NCBI GenBank assembly: GCA_030620935.1
Contig: JAUXIP010000002.1
Span: forward strand, 1 to 28,532
DNA from: Deltaproteobacteria bacterium
Lineage (GTDB): Bacteria; Desulfobacterota_B; Binatia; UBA9968
Length of the DNA: 28,532 bases
Direction: 5' to 3'
Below the pieces are notes generated by a model. That model ran no database searches, was not told the origin of the DNA, and saw only the letters and a list, made by a program, of their open reading frames with translations. A program made the translations under genes and the position numbers. Positions 1-6,636 of the stretch are shown here, piece after piece (position 1 is the stretch's first letter; each line of letters opens with the position of its first letter).

Positions 1-524
1 TCGTAAAGAAAGTCGGTGACCATCAAGCCGAGGATAAAGAAAAGGATCACCAGCGCTTCCCAGTGCGACTGGCCGGCTAACTTGCTCTCGGCCGGCTTAA
101 ATCCAAAAAGACGCAACGGATGGGAGAGAAGCCAGCGGTACAGGGCTATCAGCACGGCTACAATAACGCTGCTCTCCACGAGATCCTTGAGCAGGAGATA
201 AGGGCCGCCTAAGCCGTCCGGGTGAAGTCCCGGAATGTAAAAGTGCGGGTTATAACCCTGTCCGAACAATGTAAGGGTCCGGGCGGCGACGATCATAAAC
301 CCCCAAAAAATGATGAAGTGCATCAGCCCGGCGGGCTGTTCGCCTCTTAGAAACTTTTTCTGGCCGAAGGCATAGACCAATACAGCACGGATTCTTTGGC
401 CGATGTGATCGAAACGCTGGTCGGGGCGCGCCTTTTGCAAGAGAAGAAAACGGCGGTAGAGCGTGTGGCCGAAAAGAGCGAAGGCGCCAGCGATGATCAG
501 CGTGAGCAAAACAGGAGTGAACAT
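1..524 (-). CDS. Membrane-bound Fe-S oxidoreductase (FadF/HdrD-like), N-terminal part, truncated by window edge
   Basis: About 174 N-terminal residues are visible; the frame stays open to base 1. The product starts MFTPVLLTLIIAGAFALFGH and shows several hydrophobic helices separated by basic loops, including one near HFIIFWGFMIVAARTL and one near EALVILFFILGLMV. This pattern matches the NarI-like membrane domain that precedes the cysteine-rich CCG Fe-S domains in the heterodisulfide reductase-related family, whose members (e.g. FadF) are thought to pass electrons from ETF or acyl-CoA oxidation to menaquinone. The Fe-S part would lie outside the window, so the assignment rests on the membrane domain only. 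The ATG at 524 has no strong Shine-Dalgarno sequence; no better in-frame start is present upstream. Confidence 0.6.
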   Translation of the reverse strand, partial: MFTPVLLTLIIAGAFALFGHTLYRRFLLLQKARPDQRFDHIGQRIRAVLVYAFGQKKFLRGEQPAGLMHFIIFWGFMIVAARTLTLFGQGYNPHFYIPGLHPDGLGGPYLLLKDLVESSVIVAVLIALYRWLLSHPLRLFGFKPAESKLAGQSHWEALVILFFILGLMVTDFLY

Positions 525-897
525 GGCAAATGTGACTTGCCTATGGCATATGTCATATTAGAGTTAATTTCAAGAAAAGGGGAATGTAAGTCCAAGTCTC
601 AGATATCTCAAGCGTAGGGCTTCGGGGCTCCCCGCGCTCCACGGCCTCTCGCAGCGACCCTGCCGGGACAAGCTTCTACCCCAAAAAGTCCTTCGCTTTC
701 GCTCAGTGTACTTTTTGGGGACCCCGATGGGATGAACCTTGACATTCGGCTGAGCTCAGTCGAAGCCCCGGAATTCCCTTCGGTCAGTTCCGGCTTTCAT
801 CCTGCGCAAGCCCTCGGCGGGTGCCCGCTGCTCCGTCCATGTTCCGCTTGGGGAACCCGCTCAGCCCTTAGGGAATTTTCCGGCCAGGATCTTTGAG
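525..897. other. Intergenic stretch rich in palindromic repeats
   Basis: No convincing gene is present. The stretch holds a perfect 11-bp inverted repeat (679-689 with 710-720, CCCCAAAAAGT/ACTTTTTGGGG), a 20-nt near-perfect palindrome at 745-764 centred on GAGCTC, and smaller palindromes such as CCGGAA...TTCCGG around 768-794. The loop of the first hairpin contains TTCGCTTTCGCTCAG, close to TTCGCTTTGCTCAG in the repeat near 15829, so both probably belong to one dispersed family. Confidence 0.6.
679..720. repeat. Hairpin repeat, 11-bp perfect stem
   Basis: CCCCAAAAAGT (679-689) pairs perfectly with ACTTTTTGGGG (710-720) around a 20-nt loop. It is likely a copy of a dispersed intergenic palindromic repeat rather than a terminator, since no gene ends close by on either strand. 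Confidence 0.6.
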
Positions 898-1404
898 GTG
901 TTGCAAGCTTACGCACGGTTTATGGAAGAAGTAATCGTTAACACCTGGCGCAATTGGTTCTGGAGCGTCTCTGCTCTTCTGTTGTTGATCGGACTTTACG
1001 CCTGCAGTCCCTCTCCTCGCGTGGTTGTTGCCACGAAAGAGGGCAAAGAACTTGCGGTGCGCGTAGAAGTCGCGGATACGCCGGGGAAGAGAAAGTTGGG
1101 ATTACAGTACCGTAGCGAGTTGGACGAAGGGCAAGGGATGCTGTTTTTATTCCCCGTTCAAGAGATTCAGACCTTTTGGATGAAAAACACCCCGATCTCT
1201 TTAGACCTGATTTTTATCAACAGTCAGCGAAAAGTAGTCGGGATTATCCACGAAGTGGTTCCTTTTTCGACGACACTGCGGTCGATAGCAACGCCGAGCC
1301 GGTTCGTTCTCGAAATCAAAGGCGGTCTGTCGCGGCAAAGCGGTATTGATGTAGGCGATACCGTCCGTTTTGAAGGGATATCATTAGAAAACATTGAGGG
1401 TTGA
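898..1404 (+). CDS. DUF192 family lipoprotein
   Basis: A 168-residue product. An N-terminal hydrophobic stretch (residues about 20-35, SALLLLIGLYAC) ends in a lipobox-like LYAC, so it is probably a lipoprotein with Cys36 as the anchor. The rest matches the DUF192 family (PF02643): KRKLGLQYRSELDEGQGMLF, then FWMKNTPISLDLIFI and the C-terminal VLEIKGG. DUF192 is a small beta-barrel domain of unknown function, usually exported. I use the GTG at 898 because AGGA lies 8 nt upstream; an in-frame ATG at 922 lacks a ribosome binding site but would still keep the signal. It converges on the GAPDH-like gene, with a hairpin array between them. Confidence 0.85.
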   Translation: MLQAYARFMEEVIVNTWRNWFWSVSALLLLIGLYACSPSPRVVVATKEGKELAVRVEVADTPGKRKLGLQYRSELDEGQGMLFLFPVQEIQTFWMKNTPISLDLIFINSQRKVVGIIHEVVPFSTTLRSIATPSRFVLEIKGGLSRQSGIDVGDTVRFEGISLENIEG

Positions 1405-1475
1405 ATAGATAGAGACAGGGACAGAGATAGAGAATGGTGGGGTGGTCTCTGTCTCAAATCTCTGTCTGTGGTCTG
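1405..1475. repeat. Inverted array of 6-bp units between convergent genes
   Basis: Left arm 1411-1434 reads as four hexamers (AGAGAC, AGGGAC, AGAGAT, AGAGAA). The right arm around 1445-1472 carries the reverse complement type (GTCTCT, GTCTCA, TCTGTC). Together they can fold into a long hairpin that could terminate both convergent genes. Confidence 0.6.
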
Positions 1476-2540
1476 CTAAATCTCGGCGAAGAAATAGGGC
1501 CTTACAGGATCTAACCGCTCCTCATAGCTGTCGGGATAGAGAAACCATAGCGCCGCGGCGATGCTGCTAAAAAGGGAGTTTCCATCCTGCGGTGTGTAGC
1601 ACATACCCACGACCTCTCGGTCTCCTTTGATGGCCAAGCTTTGCGTCACGATAACGGTCTGGTTAAGAATGCGGCCGAAGAGTCCGTGATCACGCCCGAA
1701 GGAGAAAACCGCAGCCGAGGATGTTTTATTCGTCAGCGCGACTCTCCCGTTGACCTTGAGACGGCGAATGACTTCATCCATAGTCACGGCGCGACGGAGA
1801 GCTAAATTAAAATGGATCGTATGCATATACTGGGTGTTTAACTTGAGCGCAGAGGAGTAGATACCGAGGTCCAGACCCATAGTTTTGAAGAGGTAATGCG
1901 CATCTCTCCCTTGATGGGTGCCGAAGCGGATGTCGTCATGCTTTCCCACCTCAGGCGCCGGGATAAAGTCGCCCTCTTGGCTCAGGTCGTTGGCCCGACG
2001 CATGCAGACGAATCTTCCCTCTTCCAGGTTATTCTCTTTCTCTGGGCCGAGTGCGATAGTGTCGATCAAAACAGCCAGGTTGTGGGTGTTGCAGCTCACG
2101 ACCTGGATGAACTGGTCTTCCTTGTGGTCCAGGGCTTTATCGTTAATTCCCCGGGCGTACCTCTTGCCGAAGCCGAACTCGCTCCCCTGGGCGATAAATC
2201 CCCGGCCGTTATTGGCGTAGCGCTTGTAATACCTTTCTTTGTTTTCGTTTCCGACCGGAGTGCAGTCAATGACTACGCTGGCTCTATCGATCGCTTCCTC
2301 GGCCTCGTACTGAGGCTCCATCTCCATCTTTTTAAAGCTGTTCCAGCGATCCTTGTCAACACAGAGTTTAGCCCCTCTTCTGCCGAGCACCTGGACCTTG
2401 GATCGGTCCGTCAGCAGGGGGGTGCGCTTATGAAAGGTTATTTCGTCGATCCCGAAAGCACCGCTAAAGTTGGCTAAAATGCCGATAAGAGGTTCCCCGA
2501 TGGTTCCCGTCCCCACCACATGGACAATCTTTTGTTTCAT
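1476..2540 (-). CDS. Type II (archaeal-type) glyceraldehyde-3-phosphate dehydrogenase-like protein
   Basis: A 354-residue product. It opens with a Rossmann glycine motif (VVGTGTIGEPL, residues 8-18) and has the GAPDH catalytic motif SCNT at 149-152, with Cys150 as likely nucleophile. Further landmarks match archaeal type II GAPDH: IDCTPVGNENKERYYK (91-106), GFIAQGSEF (114-122), a THQGRDA segment (208-214) that fits the family HHGPD catalytic-histidine region, and MHTIHFNL (239-246). The C-terminal third diverges, so the substrate may not be glyceraldehyde-3-phosphate. Type II enzymes are typical of archaea and scattered in bacteria. The ATG at 2540 follows AAGGTGAGG. The gene is transcribed alone, divergently from tldD. 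Confidence 0.65.
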   Translation of the reverse strand: MKQKIVHVVGTGTIGEPLIGILANFSGAFGIDEITFHKRTPLLTDRSKVQVLGRRGAKLCVDKDRWNSFKKMEMEPQYEAEEAIDRASVVIDCTPVGNENKERYYKRYANNGRGFIAQGSEFGFGKRYARGINDKALDHKEDQFIQVVSCNTHNLAVLIDTIALGPEKENNLEEGRFVCMRRANDLSQEGDFIPAPEVGKHDDIRFGTHQGRDAHYLFKTMGLDLGIYSSALKLNTQYMHTIHFNLALRRAVTMDEVIRRLKVNGRVALTNKTSSAAVFSFGRDHGLFGRILNQTVIVTQSLAIKGDREVVGMCYTPQDGNSLFSSIAAALWFLYPDSYEERLDPVRPYFFAEI

Positions 2541-2553
2541 ACCTCACCTTAGA

Positions 2554-2616
2554 TTAAACGGGAATCGTGCCTCCTGATGACACCGCCCGTTAAATGACCT
2601 ATATATTTACTATACT
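2554..2616 (+). promoter_or_regulatory. Candidate promoter/operator region upstream of tldD
   Basis: In the divergent spacer, TTAAACGGG (2554-2562) and CCCGTTAA (2586-2593) form an inverted repeat with one bulged A. TATACT at 2611-2616 sits 16 nt after a weak -35-like GTTAAA (2589-2594). It could drive tldD and be controlled through the inverted repeat. This is a weak, pattern-only call. Confidence 0.3.
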
Positions 2617-2691
2617 TTCAAGCCGAGCGAAAGAGGACCCTTTAACGCGGTGAGGATATTGTGGTAAAACTTTCTAAGAGGAGAGAAGCTT

Positions 2692-4140
2692 ATGGCAGGA
2701 GATCTAGCGCCGGCGGAATCGTTTTTTGATAGCCATTTCGGCATCACGTCGTGTGATCTAGACAAAGTCTTGGCCCAGGCCCTTGAGAAAAAGGCCGATT
2801 ATGCGGATCTCTATTTCGAATATCGGGTCAATGAGGCCATCAGCTTGGAAGAAGGGATGGTCAAGCATACCTCCCAATCCACGGCTAATGGAGTCGGGGT
2901 GCGGGTCTTAGCGGAGTCTAAAACCGGGTACGCCTTCACCGATGACATCACTATAGAAAATCTCGAATTGGCTGCTCGGACGGCGCGATATATCGCCGAG
3001 AGTCATAAATCTCAGCTTCCCGTGCCCGTGAAAGGGGCGAAGGCAGCGGCGTACGATCTCTATCCCGTGAAGGAGGCAGTCAGAGATGTTCCATTGGATA
3101 GCAAAATCGCGCTGCTCCATGAAATGGACTCCCTTGCGCGCAACCTCGACTCCAGAATCAAGAATGTTTTTGTCTCGCTTGCGAGCGAGCATAAAATTAT
3201 CCTAGTCGCCTCCTCACAGGGATGGGTCGTAGGGGACATCCAGCCGCTCACCCGTCTCAATGTTACCTGTATTGTCGAGCAACAGGGTGACCGGCAGATG
3301 GGTAGTTTTGGTGGCGGCGGCAGGGTAGAGTTCGGCTTTTTTACCGAGAAGAAGGATTATGAGCGCTACACCCGGGAAGCGGTGCGGCAGGCGCTGCTCA
3401 ATCTCGAAGCCGTTGACGCCCCTGCGGGCGCCATGGATGTTGTCTTGGGCCCGGGCTGGCCGGGTATTTTGCTTCACGAAGCGATAGGACACGGGCTCGA
3501 GGGAGACTTCAATCGTAAAAAAGTCTCCGCATTCACGGACCGGATCGGACAAAAGGTCGCCTCGGAGCTGTGCACCGTTGTCGATGACGGAACCATTCCG
3601 TCCCGTCGCGGCTCGCTCAATCTGGACGATGAAGGGACCCCGACCCTCCGTACAGTCCTGATCGAAAAGGGCATCCTCAAAGGTTACATGCAGGACCGCC
3701 TCAATGCCGCGCTGATGAAGATGCCGCTTACCGGCAATGGACGGCGCGAGAGCTATGCCCATATTCCCATGCCCAGGATGACGAATACCTTCATGCTGGC
3801 AGGTGAGAGCTCACCGGAGGACATCATCCGTTCGGTGAAAAAGGGGCTTTACGCGGTGGCCTTTGGGGGTGGTCAGGTGGACATTACCAACGGAAAGTTC
3901 GTCTTTTCAGCCAGCGAGGCATATCGCATCGAGGACGGAAAGGTAACTCGGCCGGTGAAGGGAGCTACTCTGATCGGCAACGGTCCGGATGTACTTACTC
4001 GGGTCTCCATGGTGGGGACGGATCTCAAACTAGACGAAGGGGTCGGGACCTGCGGCAAGGATGGCCAATCCGTGCCGGTCGGCGTGGGACTTCCGACGAT
4101 CAAGATCGACGGACTGACGGTGGGGGGAACCAAAGCCTAA
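2692..4140 (+). CDS. tldD: TldD, zinc metallopeptidase subunit
   Basis: A 482-residue product of normal TldD length. The signature is the zinc-binding HExxxH motif, seen as LLHEAIGHGLEGDF with His262, Glu263 and His267. The family hallmarks DDGTIPSRRGSLNLDDEGTP, PMPRMTN and FGGGQVDITNGKFVF follow. TldD forms a heterodimeric cytoplasmic peptidase with TldE/PmbA that degrades unfolded or modified peptides, including precursors of ribosomally made natural products in some bacteria. The start is clear: an AAGAGGAGAG ribosome binding site lies just before ATG 2692. pmbA follows 140 nt downstream on the same strand. No RiPP precursor or modification enzyme is visible nearby, so a general peptidase role is the safer reading. 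Confidence 0.95.
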   Translation: MAGDLAPAESFFDSHFGITSCDLDKVLAQALEKKADYADLYFEYRVNEAISLEEGMVKHTSQSTANGVGVRVLAESKTGYAFTDDITIENLELAARTARYIAESHKSQLPVPVKGAKAAAYDLYPVKEAVRDVPLDSKIALLHEMDSLARNLDSRIKNVFVSLASEHKIILVASSQGWVVGDIQPLTRLNVTCIVEQQGDRQMGSFGGGGRVEFGFFTEKKDYERYTREAVRQALLNLEAVDAPAGAMDVVLGPGWPGILLHEAIGHGLEGDFNRKKVSAFTDRIGQKVASELCTVVDDGTIPSRRGSLNLDDEGTPTLRTVLIEKGILKGYMQDRLNAALMKMPLTGNGRRESYAHIPMPRMTNTFMLAGESSPEDIIRSVKKGLYAVAFGGGQVDITNGKFVFSASEAYRIEDGKVTRPVKGATLIGNGPDVLTRVSMVGTDLKLDEGVGTCGKDGQSVPVGVGLPTIKIDGLTVGGTKA

Positions 4141-4147
4141 AAACCAG

Positions 4148-4266
4148 GGTTCCAATCGTTCAAAATGTTCAATTCGGTCAAGCCCCCACCTCTTTCCTCC
4201 CCCGCGTCGCGGGGGAGGATGAAGGAGGGGGTTAAACGGTTTGAACGATTGGAACGACTTGAACAA
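4148..4266. repeat. Long inverted repeat with 9-bp units between tldD and pmbA
   Basis: Outer arms carry 9-bp units: GTTCCAATC, GTTCAAAAT, GTTCAATTC on the left, and GGTTTGAAC, GATTGGAAC, GACTTGAAC on the right. The core is a perfect 11-bp stem (4196-4206 with 4208-4218, CCTCCCCCGCG/CGCGGGGGAGG). The whole 118-nt segment is nearly self-complementary. As it separates two subunit genes of one enzyme, it may weaken transcription or stabilise the tldD message. Confidence 0.7.
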
Positions 4267-4280
4267 ACCTTAAATTAAAC

Positions 4281-5636
4281 ATGGAACGTTTGGAACTGAG
4301 CCAAGAATTGGCCCGGGATATCCTGGAACAGGCAAAGAAAAAGGGCGCTACCCAGGGAGACATGGTGATGGGCGAGAGCGACTCTTTCTTTGTCACTGTG
4401 CGCATGGGGGAGGTCGAAAAAATCAGTCAGGCCCAGGAAAAAAGGCTGGGCCTGCGCCTCTTTTTCGGCTCAAGCTCTGCTTCAGCCTCGACCTCTGATA
4501 TCTCCAAAGGATCCGTCGAGCGGCTGGTGGAGGATACCTGCCGGATGGCCCGCTCTACGGCACAGGATCAGTATAGCGGCCTGCCCGCGCCGGAGGATCT
4601 TGCCCGGACCGTCCCGGATTTAGATCTTGTCGATGATAGCGGTCGATCGCTCTCTGTAGAGGAAAAGATCCGACTCGCACTGGAGGCAGAGAAACAGGCC
4701 CTCAACTTTGATCCGCGCATTACCAACTCCGAAGGCGCGGAATTCTCCAACCAGATTGGGCGCGTTATCTACGCCAACAGTCACGGTTTTTCCGGCGAGT
4801 ATCAGGCATCGAGCTTCGGCCTCTCGGTTGTTCCCGTCGCCGCGCTCAACGGATCGATGCAGCGCGACTATTGGTATTCTTCGCAGCGCAAATTTTCTCG
4901 ACTCGATTCTCCTCAAGCAATAGGACAGAAAGCGGCTCAGCGCGTATTGAGGCGATTGGGCGCACGCAAAGTCAAAACCCGAGAGGTTCCCGTGATCTTC
5001 GACCCCGAGACGGCCAGATCTCTTTTGCGCAATCTCTCCACCGCCCTATCCGGTTATTCCCTCTATAAAGGCGCTTCCTTTCTGGTCGGGAAGCTCGACA
5101 CCAAGATCGCGTCGGAGTTGATCACCGTGGTCGATGACGGAACGATTCCTTCCGCCCTCGGCTCTAAACCCTTCGACGGCGAAGGTCTTCCAACGAGGAA
5201 AAAAGCCGTGGTCGAAAACGGTGTCCTAAAAAGCTACCTCCTCGATACCTATAGCGGCAAGAAGTTGGGTTATCCATCCACCGGCAATGCGGCACGCTCC
5301 GTAGGAGCGCCCCCTGGAGTGGCGCCCACGAATTTCTATCTCTCTCCCGGCCCTGATACACCTGAGAAGATCATCGCCTCGGTCGAAGAGGGCTTTTATG
5401 TCACGGAGCTAATCGGCTTCGGCGTCAATCTCATGACCGGTGATTATTCGCGCGGGGCCTCGGGTCTTTGGATCGACAAGGGTAAGCTAGCCTATCCGGT
5501 GGAGGAGGTCACGATCGCTGGCAATCTAAAAAAACTATTGCTGAACATCGAGATGGTGGGCAGCGACCTGGAGATGAGAGAGAGTATATCCGCCCCGACC
5601 TTAAAGATCTCCCGCATGACGGTTGCCGGCGACTAA
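4281..5636 (+). CDS. pmbA: PmbA/TldE, TldD partner subunit
   Basis: A 451-residue member of the TldD/PmbA family. It shares the paralogue's architecture, such as ITVVDDGTIPSALGSKPFDG and VTELIGFGVNLMTGDYSRGA near the C terminus, but lacks HExxxH, as expected for the non-catalytic TldE/PmbA subunit. It pairs with tldD immediately upstream, forming the TldD/E heterodimer. No strong ribosome binding site is seen before ATG 4281, and a large hairpin repeat occupies the spacer. A rho-independent terminator follows directly after the stop, so this pair forms its own transcription unit. Confidence 0.93.
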   Translation: MERLELSQELARDILEQAKKKGATQGDMVMGESDSFFVTVRMGEVEKISQAQEKRLGLRLFFGSSSASASTSDISKGSVERLVEDTCRMARSTAQDQYSGLPAPEDLARTVPDLDLVDDSGRSLSVEEKIRLALEAEKQALNFDPRITNSEGAEFSNQIGRVIYANSHGFSGEYQASSFGLSVVPVAALNGSMQRDYWYSSQRKFSRLDSPQAIGQKAAQRVLRRLGARKVKTREVPVIFDPETARSLLRNLSTALSGYSLYKGASFLVGKLDTKIASELITVVDDGTIPSALGSKPFDGEGLPTRKKAVVENGVLKSYLLDTYSGKKLGYPSTGNAARSVGAPPGVAPTNFYLSPGPDTPEKIIASVEEGFYVTELIGFGVNLMTGDYSRGASGLWIDKGKLAYPVEEVTIAGNLKKLLLNIEMVGSDLEMRESISAPTLKISRMTVAGD

Positions 5637-5638
5637 AG

Positions 5639-5663
5639 CAAACGCAAAAGATGCGTTTGTTTT
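5639..5663 (+). terminator. Rho-independent terminator of tldD-pmbA
   Basis: CAAACGCA (5639-5646) and TGCGTTTG (5652-5659) form a perfect 8-bp stem with loop AAAGA, followed by TTTT. It begins three bases after the pmbA stop. Confidence 0.65.
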
Positions 5664-5664
5664 A

Positions 5665-5746
5665 GAGCAATGGAGCAGTGGAACAATGGAGTAATAGATT
5701 CGAGTAGAGAAGCTCCATTGCGGTCCAATGCTCTAATGCTCGACTG
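5665..5746. repeat. Inverted array of 8-bp units
   Basis: The left arm holds octamers GAGCAATG, GAGCAGTG, GAACAATG and GAGTAATA (5665-5696). The right arm (5713-5746) has complementary units CTCCATTG, CTCTAATG and CTCGACTG. It lies between convergent pmbA and the HMA-like gene. Confidence 0.6.
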
Positions 5747-5772
5747 TCTAGAGCCTAAATGCGCCTCTGAGA

Positions 5773-5789
5773 TCTTTTTGAGCAGCCTG
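5773..5789 (+). repeat. Copy of the TCTTTTTGAGCAGCCTG repeat
   Basis: Seventeen bases identical to 11066-11082. Here the copy lies downstream of both convergent genes rather than before a start, which argues against it being a promoter element. Confidence 0.6.
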
Positions 5790-5840
5790 TAAGCGGAGTT
5801 TTTCAGCTCGCGCCTCGTTATGCTCGTTTCTTGAACCGGG

Positions 5841-6050
5841 CTAAAGGACTTTGTGCCCTGTCTTTAACACGGCACGCAATAAGTCGTCCAGACTCGACTG
5901 TTGCTGATCAAATTCAACCACCGCCACGCTCCGCTCCAAACTGAAATCGACGCTCTGGACTCCCGGAACGGCCTTGAAGGCTTCGCTCAAGGTTGGAATA
6001 GCCTCGGAAGTTAAGTCCTGAATGGAAATAATGGCTGTTTTTGTTTTCAT
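5841..6050 (-). CDS. HMA-like small protein lacking metal-binding cysteines
   Basis: A 69-residue product with the beta-alpha-beta-beta-alpha-beta pattern of heavy-metal-associated (HMA, PF00403) domains: an opening strand KTAIISI, helix ending AFKAVPGVQSVDF, strand SVAVVEFD, then helix LDDLLRAVLKTGHKVL. In true copper or mercury chaperones the first loop reads MxCxxC; here it is DLTSEAI, so both cysteines are gone and metal binding by that site is not expected. VPGV and the spacing are well kept, so it is probably a real gene under selection for another role, perhaps protein interaction. There is no transporter or regulator beside it. Confidence 0.6.
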   Translation of the reverse strand: MKTKTAIISIQDLTSEAIPTLSEAFKAVPGVQSVDFSLERSVAVVEFDQQQSSLDDLLRAVLKTGHKVL

Positions 6051-6636
6051 CTTGGCTTAGCTCCATGTTTGGCAAATTCGCTCCCCCTTTGCAACGAGTT
6101 CTTAACTACCTTTCCACTTCTTGTCTGGCTTTCTCCCACGTAACATTTACATTTCCAAATTGGGCGAATAAAGGTAACTTGACACTATTTCCCTGATATG
6201 TAATGAACTAAGAACCCCATGCATTTTCAGTTTTGCGGCCGTTGTCTTGTCCCAAGGAGACGGAACCGTAGAGCGAGAAGTTCCTCATGAAAGCGTCTGC
6301 TAAGCATTGGCTCAAAAATCCCAAGCTCTGGCTCAATGGATTCTTGTCGTCGTGTTCACGGGGATTGTCTATGCGGCTTCCGACAATCAAGAACAAATAG
6401 GATGGGACGAAAGAAGGAGTTTTTTTATCTTGGTATCCTAGCCCTGGTGGTATTGGCAGCGATCTTTATTCGATTTTTTACAAAGCCGGTATCTTCGGAT
6501 GGACAAGTAACCTCAAAGTGATGATCCGTTCGGCGGTGGAGAAGGTCAACCCGGTCGGCAAGAAAAAAACATTCCCGTATTATGTTGAAACGGGGAACTT
6601 GGAACACCGTAAAAGATATAAACTAAGGAGAAAAAT
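6051..6636. other. Long intergenic region with small uncertain ORFs
   Basis: No recognisable gene lies here. A 39-codon ORF (6402-6521) encodes one hydrophobic segment. An overlapping frame (about 6304-6440) also reads a membrane-like stretch (WILVVVFTGIVYAASDN) before a stop, which may be the remains of a decayed gene. A perfect TTGACA is at 6179-6184, with TGTAAT at 6199-6204, but the 14-nt spacing is short for sigma-70. Confidence 0.5.
6402..6521 (+). CDS. Possible small single-pass membrane protein
   Basis: A 39-residue ORF, MGRKKEFF then a hydrophobic helix (LGILALVVLAAIFI, residues about 10-23), then a polar tail. Basic residues ahead of the helix suggest an inserted N-in segment. There is no clear ribosome binding site, and I recognise no family. 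It could equally be chance in a decayed region. Confidence 0.25.
   Translation: MGRKKEFFYLGILALVVLAAIFIRFFTKPVSSDGQVTSK

Noticed and set aside
1896..2477. 193-codon plus-strand ORF
   Set aside because: It lies wholly antisense to the GAPDH-like gene, which has clear family motifs; the product has no recognisable features.
4148..4266. CRISPR-like array
   Set aside because: The units are only 9 bp, inverted between the arms, and there are no unique spacers of normal length.
6179..6204. Promoter TTGACA/TGTAAT
   Set aside because: The boxes are good, but the 14-nt spacing is too short for a normal sigma-70 promoter.
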